Shown: positions 16,167 through 24,141 of the stretch, in pieces
Layout: every line of letters starts with the position of its first letter
How positions within the stretch are numbered: the stretch's first letter is position 1
From: Candidatus Tiddalikarchaeum anstoanum
GTDB lineage: Archaea > Nanobdellota > Nanobdellia > Tiddalikarchaeales > Tiddalikarchaeaceae
NCBI GenBank assembly: GCA_902385255.1
Contig: CABMEV010000008.1
Span: 1-62,639, forward strand
Length of the DNA stretch: 62,639 nt
Reading direction: 5' to 3'
Program-made: the position numbers and the translations under genes
The notes under the pieces: generated by a model
What the model was told of the DNA's origin: nothing
What the model saw: only the letters and a program-made list of their open reading frames with translations
The model's database searches: none

Positions 16167-16874
16167 ATGATGAATAATAGCGTAAGCAGTATATCTAAAG
16201 TAACAATACCTGTGGGGTTTTTATCACTTATACTAATTCCATCATATATCATATTATACTTATTCATCTGGTATTTCAAGACTTTTTTCACCTCAGACTA
16301 TTTCATAGCGCTTTTTCCTCTAGTATTGCTGGGATTATACCTGTTATTGATATTAATTGTAATAATCGAAGCTAAGGTAATACTTGCAGTTATTAACAGG
16401 ACTGGCAAGGAAGGATTATTCCCTGCTAAAGGCAGTGAGTACGCAGTTCTTTACTGGTCATTAAACAGTCTCTTTGTCGGCGTTATTGAATCACTTCTTG
16501 ATAAATTAATCATCCCAAAAGGAGTGAGCGGGGAAGTCATATATTCACTCTTTGGGGGAAAGCACGGAAAGCTCGGATTCATCTCGACGCCTTTAGCCGA
16601 CCCTTACCTTATTGAAATAGGGGATAATTCAATCATTGGAAGGGATGCATTAGTCACAGGGCACTACATAGTTCACGACAAGATTTACATCAAGAAAGTA
16701 ATAATCGGAAAAAACGTGACTATCGGCGCTCATTCTACAATAAGCCCGGGCGCAGTCATAGAGGATAACGTGGTAGTCGGAGCTAACAGTTTCGTAAAAA
16801 AAGATATGGTTCTTGAAAAGAATTCAATCTATGCCGGCAGCCCTGTAAGATTAATCAAAAAAAATGAGCATTAA
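16167..16874 (+). CDS. membrane-anchored hexapeptide-repeat acyltransferase, 235 aa
   Basis: Two or three N-terminal hydrophobic spans (about residues 15-37 and 46-75) precede a left-handed beta-helix domain (about 145-230). Hexapeptide units are visible: IGDNSIIGRDALVTG, VIIGKNVTIGAHSTISPG, VIEDNVVVGANSFV and IYAGSPVRLIKK, the last being the standard end of LbH acetyltransferases. Such enzymes transfer acetyl or acyl groups to sugars or peptides at the membrane. The substrate is unknown. The start ATGATG sits 11 bases after tRNA-Arg, and the 3' end overlaps the convergent gene by 4 bases. Confidence 0.85.
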   Translation: MMNNSVSSISKVTIPVGFLSLILIPSYIILYLFIWYFKTFFTSDYFIALFPLVLLGLYLLLILIVIIEAKVILAVINRTGKEGLFPAKGSEYAVLYWSLNSLFVGVIESLLDKLIIPKGVSGEVIYSLFGGKHGKLGFISTPLADPYLIEIGDNSIIGRDALVTGHYIVHDKIYIKKVIIGKNVTIGAHSTISPGAVIEDNVVVGANSFVKKDMVLEKNSIYAGSPVRLIKKNEH

Positions 16875-17371
16875 TCATATACTGAAACGTTCAGTTCTTT
16901 CTTAACTACTTCTTTTATGGCCTGTAATTCCTCAATGTATCTTATTACTAATGGCAGTAAAACTCTCGGCCAATACCACCACTTTAAGTATATGAACAAG
17001 AACCTGCTTAGAATACTGTTATTGCGCCACGTTTTTTTATAATCAATCTCGAAAGTGTAACTTGGTGCGAATATGCCCATTACTTTATCCCCAACGATAC
17101 GGTAAGCATTATTTCCGAGTTTGAATTTGATACGTGAAAAAGTATCTATGTTCTTGTAAGCAACCCATTCCCAATATCGTTTCTCTGAGCCGTCGCCGTT
17201 GTCCGTTGTTATATACGTTGTCTCCTGGACTTTCAGCCCGAATTTTTCAATAAGCAACGTGTACATGTTAATATAATATGGTCCAAGTTTGACTATACTG
17301 CCTTTATTCTTGATTCCTAACTTGCCTAAAGGGTATTCTCCTGTGTTTATCAGCGCTTCAAAGTCAACCAT
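16871..17371 (-). CDS. hypothetical protein, 166 aa
   Basis: No family recognised. The first 110 residues look like a beta-rich soluble fold with many Tyr and Lys. An aromatic-rich hydrophobic helix follows (residues 120-145, FLFIYLKWWYWPRVLLPLVI), which could lie in or on the membrane, and then an amphipathic tail. It overlaps the convergent acyltransferase by 4 bases. It sits between the two tRNA-Arg genes, in the stretch bounded by the repeated tRNA 3' end. Confidence 0.7.
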   Translation of the reverse strand: MVDFEALINTGEYPLGKLGIKNKGSIVKLGPYYINMYTLLIEKFGLKVQETTYITTDNGDGSEKRYWEWVAYKNIDTFSRIKFKLGNNAYRIVGDKVMGIFAPSYTFEIDYKKTWRNNSILSRFLFIYLKWWYWPRVLLPLVIRYIEELQAIKEVVKKELNVSVYD

Positions 17372-17473
17372 TTCAAATTATTATAAAACTTTTCAGTTAT
17401 TAAAAACGTTTTCTAAACAGCACCCGCAAAAGGTTTTAAAAGTTTAAAAAAACCTATATTTAGAATTAGAAAA

Positions 17474-17615
17474 GACTCGGTAGCTCAGTTTGGATAGAGC
17501 GACACCCTCCTAAAGTAATGAAGAAAAACTAAAGGTCTGACAAAATATGATGAAACTGACCTACTCTGAATTTGGAGACAGGTGTAGGTCGAGAGTTCAA
17601 ATCCCTCCCGGGTCG
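17474..17615 (+). tRNA. tRNA-Arg (anticodon CCT) with intron
   Basis: The exons give acceptor GACTCGG/CCGGGTC, D-arm GCTC/GAGC, anticodon stem ACACC (17502-17506) with GGTGT (17581-17585), loop CTCCTA|A, and T-loop TTCAAAT. Outside the anticodon arm it is almost identical to tRNA-Arg(TCT) at 16081, including the A52-C62 T-stem mismatch. A 67-nt intron follows position 37. Discriminator G. Confidence 0.93.
17513..17579 (+). other. archaeal tRNA intron with bulge-helix-bulge motif
   Basis: The exon-intron boundaries fold into the splicing endonuclease target: CTCC (17507-17510) pairs with GGAG (17574-17577) as the 4-bp central helix. Three-base bulges TAA (17511-17513) and ACA (17578-17580) flank it, with cuts after A17512 and C17579. 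Insertion at 37/38 is the canonical site. Length is 67 nt. Confidence 0.9.
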
Positions 17616-17672
17616 TTTTTAACATTTTTTCTCTAGTCCAGGTCTCTTTTTCGAAAAAGAGAAGTGGGTTTT

Positions 17673-17692
17673 AATCCCTCCCGGGTCGCTAA
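17673..17692 (+). repeat. direct repeat, copy 2: orphan tRNA-Arg 3' fragment
   Basis: An exact 20-base copy of 16140-16159 with no tRNA body before it. Upstream is a perfect hairpin CTCTTTTT-CG-AAAAAGAG (about 17643-17660). The T-loop reads TTTTAAT instead of TTCAAAT, so it is not a working tRNA. It could be an attachment-site scar or the remains of a third tandem tRNA-Arg. Confidence 0.7.
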
Positions 17693-17701
17693 TTTTTTCC
17701 T

Positions 17702-18157
17702 TTAAATTGCGCTTTCATATCTCTCAATAGAACTCCTGAATTTTTCGACAAGTTCGATAAAATCAGATTTTAAAGCCCACATTTTAAGATTTGAAAAAAA
17801 CCCTTTTTTATCCTCTAAATTGCAGAAGCCTTTTAGCGAATCTTCATTAACATAGTTAATCTTGAATGTGTATACTGTGTGCATGTTCTTGTCGAGCTTG
17901 TTCAACGCGCTAGTCGTGTATGAAAGTATGTTTAAGAATTTCTTCTTGCATGTATCATCGAGAGTTGCGTAGTAAAGCCATACTTTGTTCGAGTCAGACT
18001 TGTATAATTTCATCAATTTGCCCATTGAGGAATACGCATTTGAATCGTCATAATAGCTTTTGTAATCTATCACATTTTGAAACAGAATCATAACTAAGTC
18101 ATCACTCTTATTTGGAGCAGCTGTACATGCATTAAATTCTGCAATTTCGGTTATCAT
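17702..18157 (-). CDS. hypothetical protein, 151 aa
   Basis: No family recognised. Soluble, alpha/beta mixture, with no signal peptide. The open frame extends back to 18265 but then overlaps the HAD gene, and the extra residues are basic and low-complexity, so I prefer the ATG at 18157 (MITEIAEFN). It lies between the tRNA-Arg fragment and the FkbH-like gene, and follows the latter by 49 bases on the same strand. Confidence 0.6.
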   Translation of the reverse strand: MITEIAEFNACTAAPNKSDDLVMILFQNVIDYKSYYDDSNAYSSMGKLMKLYKSDSNKVWLYYATLDDTCKKKFLNILSYTTSALNKLDKNMHTVYTFKINYVNEDSLKGFCNLEDKKGFFSNLKMWALKSDFIELVEKFRSSIERYESAI

Positions 18158-18206
18158 AGAGACTTTAACAAAGAGAGCCAACTGCCTATAAAGCTTGTTA
18201 GTACAC

Positions 18207-19196
18207 CTACTTTTCCTGAAGAAGTATCCATGGCGGATAATCAGGAATCCTGCTCTTAAAATCAAAAGAATAATACTCTTTATTATCGCGTATTTCAGTT
18301 TTCTTAAAACCTCTTTTTACATAAAGAGGGCGCATTCTCCAATTTTCTTTAGTTTCAATGAGGAATCCTGTTATTCGTTTAATATTCCTCTTTTTGGCCA
18401 AGTTCATTAAGTAGATTAGGAGCGTTTTTCCAACACCTCGACCCATGGTCCTGCAGCTTATTGTGAAATCCTTAATCAGCCACTCGTTATTTCTTTCCTC
18501 AATCACTGACTCCCCTATTATGCCGTAATCGCCGAATTTGTCAGTCAATTCAGCAACTAGAATGAGGTCATTGGTTTTTCGGAGCGTATCAAGCGACATC
18601 CTGCTGTTTGTAGCGTTTAACTCGTTAGTTCTCGCTATAAGCTGCGCTACCCTTTCCAAATCCTCAGGCTTAGCTCTTCGCACAGTCATTACTAAATTGC
18701 ATGATTTTAAGAAGTCAAAAAAGTCCCCATTATACTCTTTCTCAGCACAAACCCTGTCCTCTTGTTGTTTGATTATTTCAACCCTGTCATTCTCAACATT
18801 AAGGTATGGCAATAAATCTATAATATTGTTGAAAAATACGCTTTTCACGCCAGTAGTCTGTGACACTTCCTCCCTCTGAAAGATGTCATCATCCACGAAT
18901 AATGCCTCAATGGGGCTTACTTTAAACTCGTTAAGCAGTTCTTTAACGTATAAGCTTTTCACGCCCCATCCTATTCTTTTAGCGCTGAAGAATTTTAATA
19001 TATCAAATTTTTCCAATAATTTAACTGCGTCGTCCTCGTTATTCCTTGAGCATATTACGTTCTTAATATCCCTCTTTGTAAGCTCCTTAAGGACTGACGC
19101 TGCACCTTTCTTTAAGGTAATCTTGTCACGGTCATCATAGTATACTGAACCATTCCATAATGTATTATCAAGGTCCCAGATTACTATTTTCACCAT
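18207..19196 (-). CDS. FkbH-like protein: HAD phosphatase fused to GNAT acyltransferase, 329 aa
   Basis: The N-terminal HAD-IIIC domain (residues 1-130) has WDLDNTLWNG (nucleophile Asp), VICSRNNE and the LFVDDDIFQRE motif. The C-terminal GNAT domain (about 155-320) has VRRAKPEDLERVAQL, KDFTISCRTMGRGVGKTLL (acyl-CoA loop) and YVKRGFKKTE. This pairing is the FkbH architecture, known for making glyceryl-acyl carrier proteins in polyketide clusters and for modifying surface sugars or lipids. I use the ATG at 19196; a TTG one codon upstream is possible. It is divergent from the acyltransferase at 19231, and the two share a 35-base promoter region. Confidence 0.88.
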   Translation of the reverse strand: MVKIVIWDLDNTLWNGSVYYDDRDKITLKKGAASVLKELTKRDIKNVICSRNNEDDAVKLLEKFDILKFFSAKRIGWGVKSLYVKELLNEFKVSPIEALFVDDDIFQREEVSQTTGVKSVFFNNIIDLLPYLNVENDRVEIIKQQEDRVCAEKEYNGDFFDFLKSCNLVMTVRRAKPEDLERVAQLIARTNELNATNSRMSLDTLRKTNDLILVAELTDKFGDYGIIGESVIEERNNEWLIKDFTISCRTMGRGVGKTLLIYLMNLAKKRNIKRITGFLIETKENWRMRPLYVKRGFKKTEIRDNKEYYSFDFKSRIPDYPPWILLQEK

Positions 19197-19200
19197 CAAG

Positions 19201-19210
19201 TTTAAATAAA
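19201..19210 (+). promoter_or_regulatory. TATA box for the GTG-started gene at 19231
   Basis: TTTAAATAAA is centred about 26 bases before the GTG at 19231. This supports that unusual start and a leaderless transcript. Confidence 0.5.
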
Positions 19211-19230
19211 GCCTTTAAATTTTAAAAGTA

Positions 19231-20238
19231 GTGGTTGTTAAAAAAAGGCTTTTATACGTTGACGCTTTCAGGGGATTAGCTATAGTCTTAATGGTTTTCC
19301 TGAACGTGTTCGATTACGTCAGCGTTTATGATATACATACTGAGGAGCCGTTCTACATCTTATTATTAAACAGTGTTACAATACTTCCTCCAATATTATT
19401 GTTCAGCTTCGTCTCCGGGATGAGCGCTTTATTATTGACTGATAGTGTTAAAAAGAAAACTCTTAATTTCTTGCAGTTCATAAAAAAAGTCACATTAAGG
19501 TATGGCAAGTATTTCCTGCTCAGCATCCCTTTCACATTTTTCATGTGGGGTCTTAAAGTATTTTACACTTGGGAGGAGGCAATACAAGGATTAAGCATCA
19601 GTTCAATAATAACCTGCCTAATATTATACTATGTTCGGGATAAGAGGAAACTAATATGTTTAACTGTAATAATCTACTTATTGCAGTCTTTCTTATTATT
19701 CTCGTGGCGCTCATACGGCTTCACAGGAAGCATACCTTTCTCTGATGATTTTACGATTTTAGGATTACTGGTTAATCTAATCTTCAGGGGATGGTTTAGT
19801 ATTTCAAACCTTGTCCCTTTCATGCTTGTTGGCGCCGTATTTCTTGAAAACTTCAGGGAAAGCAGAGTTAATCTTAACATATTAATTGCCTTGGCATCTT
19901 TTTTAGTAGTAATAACGTTATGGCCTATTGTTCCTGTTGATTACTACATGCGCAGCTTCACCTTAATATTTTACGTCGCTGGAATGTGCGGAGTTATAAC
20001 TTCGATTATTTATTATTTAACAATGCTTGGCAGTATGTTCAAGATTTTGAGAACTTTCGGACTCGTATCATTTGAGGCGTACATACTTCATTTCCTACTA
20101 GCTAAGGCGATAAGGCTGCTTGGCATGGGTGACGCTTTGCCTTTTATTCCTGCAAGCATCATATCTTTCTCTGTCTTGCTATTATTTTATATAATAGGCA
20201 GTTTTTACATTAAAACGGTGAAAAAACAAGTGTTATGA
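19231..20238 (+). CDS. polytopic acyltransferase, HGSNAT/DUF1624-like, 335 aa
   Basis: About nine membrane spans. The N-terminal signature RLLYVDAFRGLAIVLMVFLN matches the heparan-alpha-glucosaminide acetyltransferase/DUF1624 and acyltransferase-3 type proteins, which move acetyl groups across the membrane onto sugars. SFVSGMSALLL and the late SFEAYILHFLLAK also fit. It starts with GTG, placed by a TATA box 26 bases upstream; the next ATG would remove the signature. Its stop overlaps the ATG of the PIG-L deacetylase (4 bases), so acetylation and deacetylation of the same surface glycan is a plausible joint role. Confidence 0.8.
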   Translation: MVVKKRLLYVDAFRGLAIVLMVFLNVFDYVSVYDIHTEEPFYILLLNSVTILPPILLFSFVSGMSALLLTDSVKKKTLNFLQFIKKVTLRYGKYFLLSIPFTFFMWGLKVFYTWEEAIQGLSISSIITCLILYYVRDKRKLICLTVIIYLLQSFLLFSWRSYGFTGSIPFSDDFTILGLLVNLIFRGWFSISNLVPFMLVGAVFLENFRESRVNLNILIALASFLVVITLWPIVPVDYYMRSFTLIFYVAGMCGVITSIIYYLTMLGSMFKILRTFGLVSFEAYILHFLLAKAIRLLGMGDALPFIPASIISFSVLLLFYIIGSFYIKTVKKQVL

Positions 20239-21110
20239 AACGCGTAATCCTCCTAATCTTTTTAATATTACTATTTTGCCCTTGTTTTGGTGCAGTTACT
20301 TTATTCGTAGCCCACTCTGATGATGAAATCATAGGCGCGACTTCAGTATTAAGCCATAATGATAATATTACTATAATTGTTTTCACTGACGGTGCACCAA
20401 GCGAGTACGGGTTAGGCGAGAACGAGTCACTAATTAGGGCAGGCGAGGAGGAAAGAGCGTTAAACCTCCTCAATAAGACTGTTAGTGTCGTGAATTATGG
20501 TTTTGACGATTTAAGCTTTTATGATGACTTAGGAGTTTTTGGGATTTTTAACATGATTATGAACGTCAGCGATTATATCAGCAATAACTGCCCCACTAAC
20601 TTATACGTTCATGCTTACGAAGCTGGGCATGTGGACCACGACACTGTTAATTTCATAGTGGCTAATGCTTACAGGTTAAGCAATTGTTCATCGCCTTTGT
20701 ACGAATTCGTAGAGTATAATTATCAGGGTTTTGGGATGCCTCTTCCTCATTATTATTTTAACAGGGTGAACCTGACTTTGGAGGAAGTATTACTCAAGAG
20801 GGAGATGCTGTCAAAGTTCGTATCACAGGATGTTAAAGGCAATTGTACGATTGCTGATTATGATTCATTATCAGTTAAGTGCAGAGACAGCATATTATAT
20901 ACTTATTATTTCCAGGATGAGTATTTTAAGCCGATTAGTGATTACAATTATTTTTTAAGCCCGTGCATAAATTATTCATGCAAGTTGGAGTATCCTAATT
21001 TTTATGAAACGTTGTTATTAACCAAGTTTTTAGTGGATGTTTATGTTATTCGTTTTGTTTTAATAACCATAATCCTTTTATGCATAGTTTTATATAAATT
21101 CAGAAAATAA
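20235..21110 (+). CDS. secreted PIG-L/LmbE-type deacetylase, 291 aa
   Basis: PIG-L enzymes remove N-acetyl groups from sugar conjugates with a zinc ion. A signal peptide (residues 1-19) is followed by VAHSDDE, the family AHPDDE with Ser for Pro, which keeps the zinc and base residues. FTDGAPSEYG comes next, then EAGHVDHDTV, the second zinc motif HxDH. A C-terminal span (about 268-286) anchors it, so the catalytic domain faces outward. It has many N-glycosylation sequons. It is coupled to the acyltransferase gene by an ATGA overlap. Confidence 0.88.
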   Translation: MKRVILLIFLILLFCPCFGAVTLFVAHSDDEIIGATSVLSHNDNITIIVFTDGAPSEYGLGENESLIRAGEEERALNLLNKTVSVVNYGFDDLSFYDDLGVFGIFNMIMNVSDYISNNCPTNLYVHAYEAGHVDHDTVNFIVANAYRLSNCSSPLYEFVEYNYQGFGMPLPHYYFNRVNLTLEEVLLKREMLSKFVSQDVKGNCTIADYDSLSVKCRDSILYTYYFQDEYFKPISDYNYFLSPCINYSCKLEYPNFYETLLLTKFLVDVYVIRFVLITIILLCIVLYKFRK

Positions 21111-21123
21111 TATTTTTTTAATC

Positions 21124-21474
21124 ATGAGCATTAAATTCTTCATATTACTTATCCTGGGGTTAATAGCTTTGGGTATTCTTGTCGGAGCCAGTTACCAGGC
21201 TATCTCGCCGATGTTTGGTGTCATGCCTTCAGGTGCGGATGTTGCTATTACTGATTTATTGAGCGACTGCAACAGTAAGTTAAGGACTTATAACCAGGCG
21301 AGGACTGAGGCTAATAAGAAGAGTTTCTGCTGCACTAGCAGTGACTTGAATAGTAATGGTGTTGTGGAGAACGATGAGTATTGCAGCACTGCATGCAGTG
21401 AGTGTTCGCTTTCAGGCCAGACGGCGAGTGTTATCTGCAGCCAGTACATTCCAGGGAGCGCTAAGTGTTCATAA
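21124..21474 (+). CDS. pilin-like secreted protein with EF-hand loop, 116 aa
   Basis: One N-terminal hydrophobic helix (residues 4-24), then a small Cys-rich outer domain with nine cysteines. Residues 73-84, in the stretch DLNSNGVVENDE, match the 12-residue calcium-binding EF-hand loop at positions 1, 3, 5, 6, 8, 9 and 12. The overall layout is like a small archaeal pilin or anchored disulfide-rich surface protein; I see no clear class III signal-peptide cut site. It begins 13 bases after the PIG-L gene and may be in the same operon. Confidence 0.7.
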   Translation: MSIKFFILLILGLIALGILVGASYQAISPMFGVMPSGADVAITDLLSDCNSKLRTYNQARTEANKKSFCCTSSDLNSNGVVENDEYCSTACSECSLSGQTASVICSQYIPGSAKCS

Positions 21475-21495
21475 GAGTGGTAATTTGAATTTTTT

Positions 21496-21849
21496 TTAAT
21501 TTAGGTAAGGAACGTTTTCTTTTATTCTTTTTCCAAGAGTGTTTATTAAATAACTAATTGGGTCTTTTTTTCTGCTTAGCATTAGTTCTGTCTTGTATAA
21601 TATCTTATTTTTTGCAAATGTAAGTTCGTCCCGTACTAATATTCCAAGTTTAATGTCAGCGCACCAGCATTCTTTTTCTTCATCAAATACAGGTGTCTCA
21701 TTTTCAATATAGGTTATTATTGCTGAACAGCCTTTTGGGAGTTCGCAGATATACTTGTTTTTTTCGCAGTTTAAGACGTTGAAATTTCCTTCTCCGAATG
21801 TTTGCTCCAGCGAGGAACTAATCATTAATCCTAATGGGTCTGAGTTCAT
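21496..21849 (-). CDS. hypothetical protein, 117 aa
   Basis: No family recognised. Soluble; five cysteines, including a CWC pair at about residue 62, in a beta-rich centre and a basic C-terminal helix (ISYLINTLGKRIKENV). It stands alone, convergent with the pilin-like gene. Confidence 0.65.
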   Translation of the reverse strand: MNSDPLGLMISSSLEQTFGEGNFNVLNCEKNKYICELPKGCSAIITYIENETPVFDEEKECWCADIKLGILVRDELTFAKNKILYKTELMLSRKKDPISYLINTLGKRIKENVPYLN

Positions 21850-21921
21850 AAATCTTAATTTGATTAAATTACTCGCCTTATAAATCTTTTTAATATAGTA
21901 TTTTACTAGTATAAATTTACT

Positions 21922-21995
21922 GGGCCTGTAGTATAACCTGGATAGTACAGAGGACTTCGGATCCTTTGATCAGGGTTCAAATCCCTGCAGGCTCG
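21922..21995 (+). tRNA. tRNA-Glu (anticodon TTC)
   Basis: Acceptor GGGCCTG/CAGGCTC, D-stem GTAT/GTAC, anticodon stem GAGGA/TCCTT with loop CTTCGGA, T-arm CAGGG-TTCAAAT-CCCTG. Discriminator G. CCA is not encoded. The arsM gene starts 49 bases downstream. Confidence 0.95.
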
Positions 21996-22044
21996 CTAAT
22001 TTTGGTTAATTTTATTAATACTCTCGTTTTAATTATATTTTTTA

Positions 22045-22797
22045 ATGAAATCTTCTGATGTTAAGTCTATTATTAAGAAAAAATACGGCGAAATTGCAAA
22101 GAAAGAATCCTGCTGTAACACGTGCGGTACTGGAAACCCTATGAGCAAAGTACAGATTGCGAAAGAGATAGGTTATACTGAAGACGAGATGAAACTCGTA
22201 CCTGAAGCAAACATGGGTCTTGGATGCGGAAACCCAACAGCGCTTGCAGAACTAAAAAAAGGAGAAATCGTGCTTGACTTAGGAAGCGGCGCCGGATTTG
22301 ATTGTTTTCTTGCTGCTGTAAAAGTAGGAAGCACAGGCAAAGTAATAGGTGTAGACATGACGGAGGATATGATAAAGAAAGCAACAGCCAACGCGAAAAA
22401 GTATGGTTATACTAATGTCGAATTCAAATTAGGAGACATAGAAGAATTGCCAATCAAGGATAACTCAATAAATGTAATAATAAGCAACTGCGTAATCAAC
22501 TTAGCGCCAAACAAGTTAAAAGTTTTCAAAGAAGCATACAGGGTATTAAAGAAAGGAGGAAAACTCTGCATATCAGATATAGTATTACTCAAAGACTTGT
22601 CAGAGGAGCAGAAAAAGGATGAAAACCTGCTTGCCGGATGCGTTGCAGGAGCACTGCTAAAAGAAGACTATCTTAATCTGATAAGAAAAGCGGGATTTAA
22701 AGTAGTCATAAAAGATGAAGACAAGAAGATAAGTAAAACCCAATATCAGGGAATAGCATTAGAAAGCCTGAAAATAATAGCAGTTAAAGTCAAATAA
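22045..22797 (+). CDS. arsM: arsenite methyltransferase ArsM, 250 aa
   Basis: SAM-dependent enzyme that methylates As(III), a detoxification route. The conserved cysteines of the family are visible: CCNTC near the N-terminus, [17 protein letters not shown] and GCVAGAL. The SAM-binding Rossmann fold shows [16 protein letters not shown] (motif I) and [11 protein letters not shown] (motif II). Length is normal for the prokaryotic type. No ArsR-type regulator or arsenic pump lies beside it, although a PadR-type regulator is encoded about 700 bases downstream. Confidence 0.93.
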   Translation: MKSSDVKSIIKKKYGEIAKKESCCNTCGTGNPMSKVQIAKEIGYTEDEMKLVPEANMGLGCGNPTALAELKKGEIVLDLGSGAGFDCFLAAVKVGSTGKVIGVDMTEDMIKKATANAKKYGYTNVEFKLGDIEELPIKDNSINVIISNCVINLAPNKLKVFKEAYRVLKKGGKLCISDIVLLKDLSEEQKKDENLLAGCVAGALLKEDYLNLIRKAGFKVVIKDEDKKISKTQYQGIALESLKIIAVKVK

Positions 22798-23376
22798 TTA
22801 GTTGAAGTATTCTTGCAGTATGTTTTTGTACACTTCACTTATATCGAAAAGGACTATTTTTGCAGCCTCAATGTCAAGATTTTGTTTTTTCCAGTCAATC
22901 ATTAATGCAAAGGATTCTTTTCCTCCTCTTTTTGTCGAATTGTTTATTTCAAAATAATAACTTAATACCGAGCCGTTTAAGTATACTCCAAATCGTAAAG
23001 GCTGTGAAGTTAGTGATTTTGCAAATGCGACATCTGTAATTAAAGTCATCTCGTCATCATATTTTATAAAACGTTCAGGCGAATAGTCTGAGAGTTCAGG
23101 CCCGCAAATCTGATTAAAATATAAAAGACCTATTTTTGCATAAGTTTTTTTATCTGTATTTCTTAAAAAATTGTTTAATCTTCCGCTTTGAATACCTTGT
23201 GCCTCAAATATGTGGGTTTTACAAAAATATTCGTTGGCCTCCGTCAAACGCCCAGTAATTTCTCTTTTAATCACCGACTCCAAGTTTTCCTGAATGACTG
23301 TTTCAAACTCAGGAGGACTAAGATTAATTTGAATTGCTCCAACAAAGGATGATTTTAACGCTGCTTCTGTTTCCAT
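22798..23376 (-). CDS. hypothetical protein, 192 aa
   Basis: No family recognised. Soluble alpha/beta protein without signal peptide or metal motif; the middle contains alternating beta strands (RFGVYLNGSVLSYYFEINN). It directly abuts the convergent arsM stop codon. Its start region is AT-rich and shared with the divergent padR promoter, so the PadR-like protein may regulate it; padR and regulated neighbour are often divergent. Confidence 0.65.
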   Translation of the reverse strand: METEAALKSSFVGAIQINLSPPEFETVIQENLESVIKREITGRLTEANEYFCKTHIFEAQGIQSGRLNNFLRNTDKKTYAKIGLLYFNQICGPELSDYSPERFIKYDDEMTLITDVAFAKSLTSQPLRFGVYLNGSVLSYYFEINNSTKRGGKESFALMIDWKKQNLDIEAAKIVLFDISEVYKNILQEYFN

Positions 23377-23455
23377 ATAGTATCACATTAATATATATTA
23401 ATATTTAATATATGATATTTACGCTTATAAACATTTCGTTAATATATAAAGAGAA

Positions 23456-23501
23456 ATAATATATAAATATAAACCATATATTAATATCCGATACGTTTCG
23501 G
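23456..23501 (+). promoter_or_regulatory. padR promoter and operator-like palindrome
   Basis: TATATAAATATAAA (from about 23460) is followed by the inverted repeat CCGATACGTTTCGG at 23488-23501, which sits at the expected transcription start. Further TATA-like stretches lie at 23423 and 23443, and AT repeats (ATTAATATAT) extend back toward the divergent gene. A repressor bound here would block padR itself. Confidence 0.5.
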
Positions 23502-23509
23502 TGGACATT

Positions 23510-23788
23510 ATGGACCTTAAAGACATGATATTGAAAATATTATCAAAATCACCTAAACATGGTTATCAACTAGCCAAAGAGTTAAGCGTAGTTTTAGAAA
23601 AAGAGATTTCCATAGGAGGCATGTACCCAATACTAAAAGAGCTTGAAGAGAAAGGGCTGATACTCGGCCATGATATGGTCGAATTCGGCAGGTTCAAAAA
23701 AGTGTACAAACTAACATCTAAAGGCAGGAAAGAAGTTGAAAAAGTAGACAAACATTTCAAATTAATCAAAAAAATAATGGAATCGTGA
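23510..23788 (+). CDS. PadR-family transcriptional regulator, 92 aa
   Basis: Short PadR-type winged helix. Landmarks are LKILSKSPKHGYQLAKEL, IGGMYPILKELEEKGLI (recognition helix and start of the wing; usual GSLYPALxRLExxGLI), KVYKLTSKGRKEVEK and a short C-terminal helix for dimerisation. Length fits the small PadR-s2 class. I use ATG at 23510 because the GTG at 23501 lies inside the operator-like palindrome. Likely autoregulated through that palindrome. Targets and ligand are unknown. Confidence 0.85.
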   Translation: MDLKDMILKILSKSPKHGYQLAKELSVVLEKEISIGGMYPILKELEEKGLILGHDMVEFGRFKKVYKLTSKGRKEVEKVDKHFKLIKKIMES

Positions 23789-23946
23789 AAATAACAGCCT
23801 AACTTTCTAAAAATTTTAAAAAAAATCAAAATAATAAAATTTATAACCACAAAAAAATAAATTATTATTAAAATCTCTCTTGGCGTATTTATGGTTTTTA
23901 CATACAAGGAGCATAAAAAACGGAGTATAAGAAAAAAAATCAGGAA

Positions 23947-24039
23947 ATGATTGAGCTATTAATAGAATGGTTTAGAAGTTTAGCCTCTTACGCAGCCATA
24001 TTGATTATTGGCATAGTAGTTGGATACTTATTACCATAA
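23947..24039 (+). CDS. possible small single-span membrane protein, 30 aa
   Basis: A 31-codon frame begins with ATG at 23947 and encodes a short amphipathic start then one hydrophobic helix (LASYAAILIIGIVVGYLLP). It occupies the otherwise empty 515-base stretch after padR. The sequence is a clean transmembrane helix but no ribosome site or homology confirms it. Confidence 0.35.
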   Translation: MIELLIEWFRSLASYAAILIIGIVVGYLLP

Positions 24040-24141
24040 AGCTTAAAGAAAAAAAAGTAAAAACCCTTAATTAAAAAGGAAAATAATTTTACATAGTTAA
24101 TACTTTAAAAAAATAAATAAAAAAAATTAAGAAAAATTACT

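Noticed and set aside
17616-17692. Separately encoded 3' half of a split tRNA, as in Nanoarchaeum
   Set aside because: The T-loop lacks TTC, the part before it cannot form an anticodon half, and no partner 5' half was found; a tRNA remnant is simpler.
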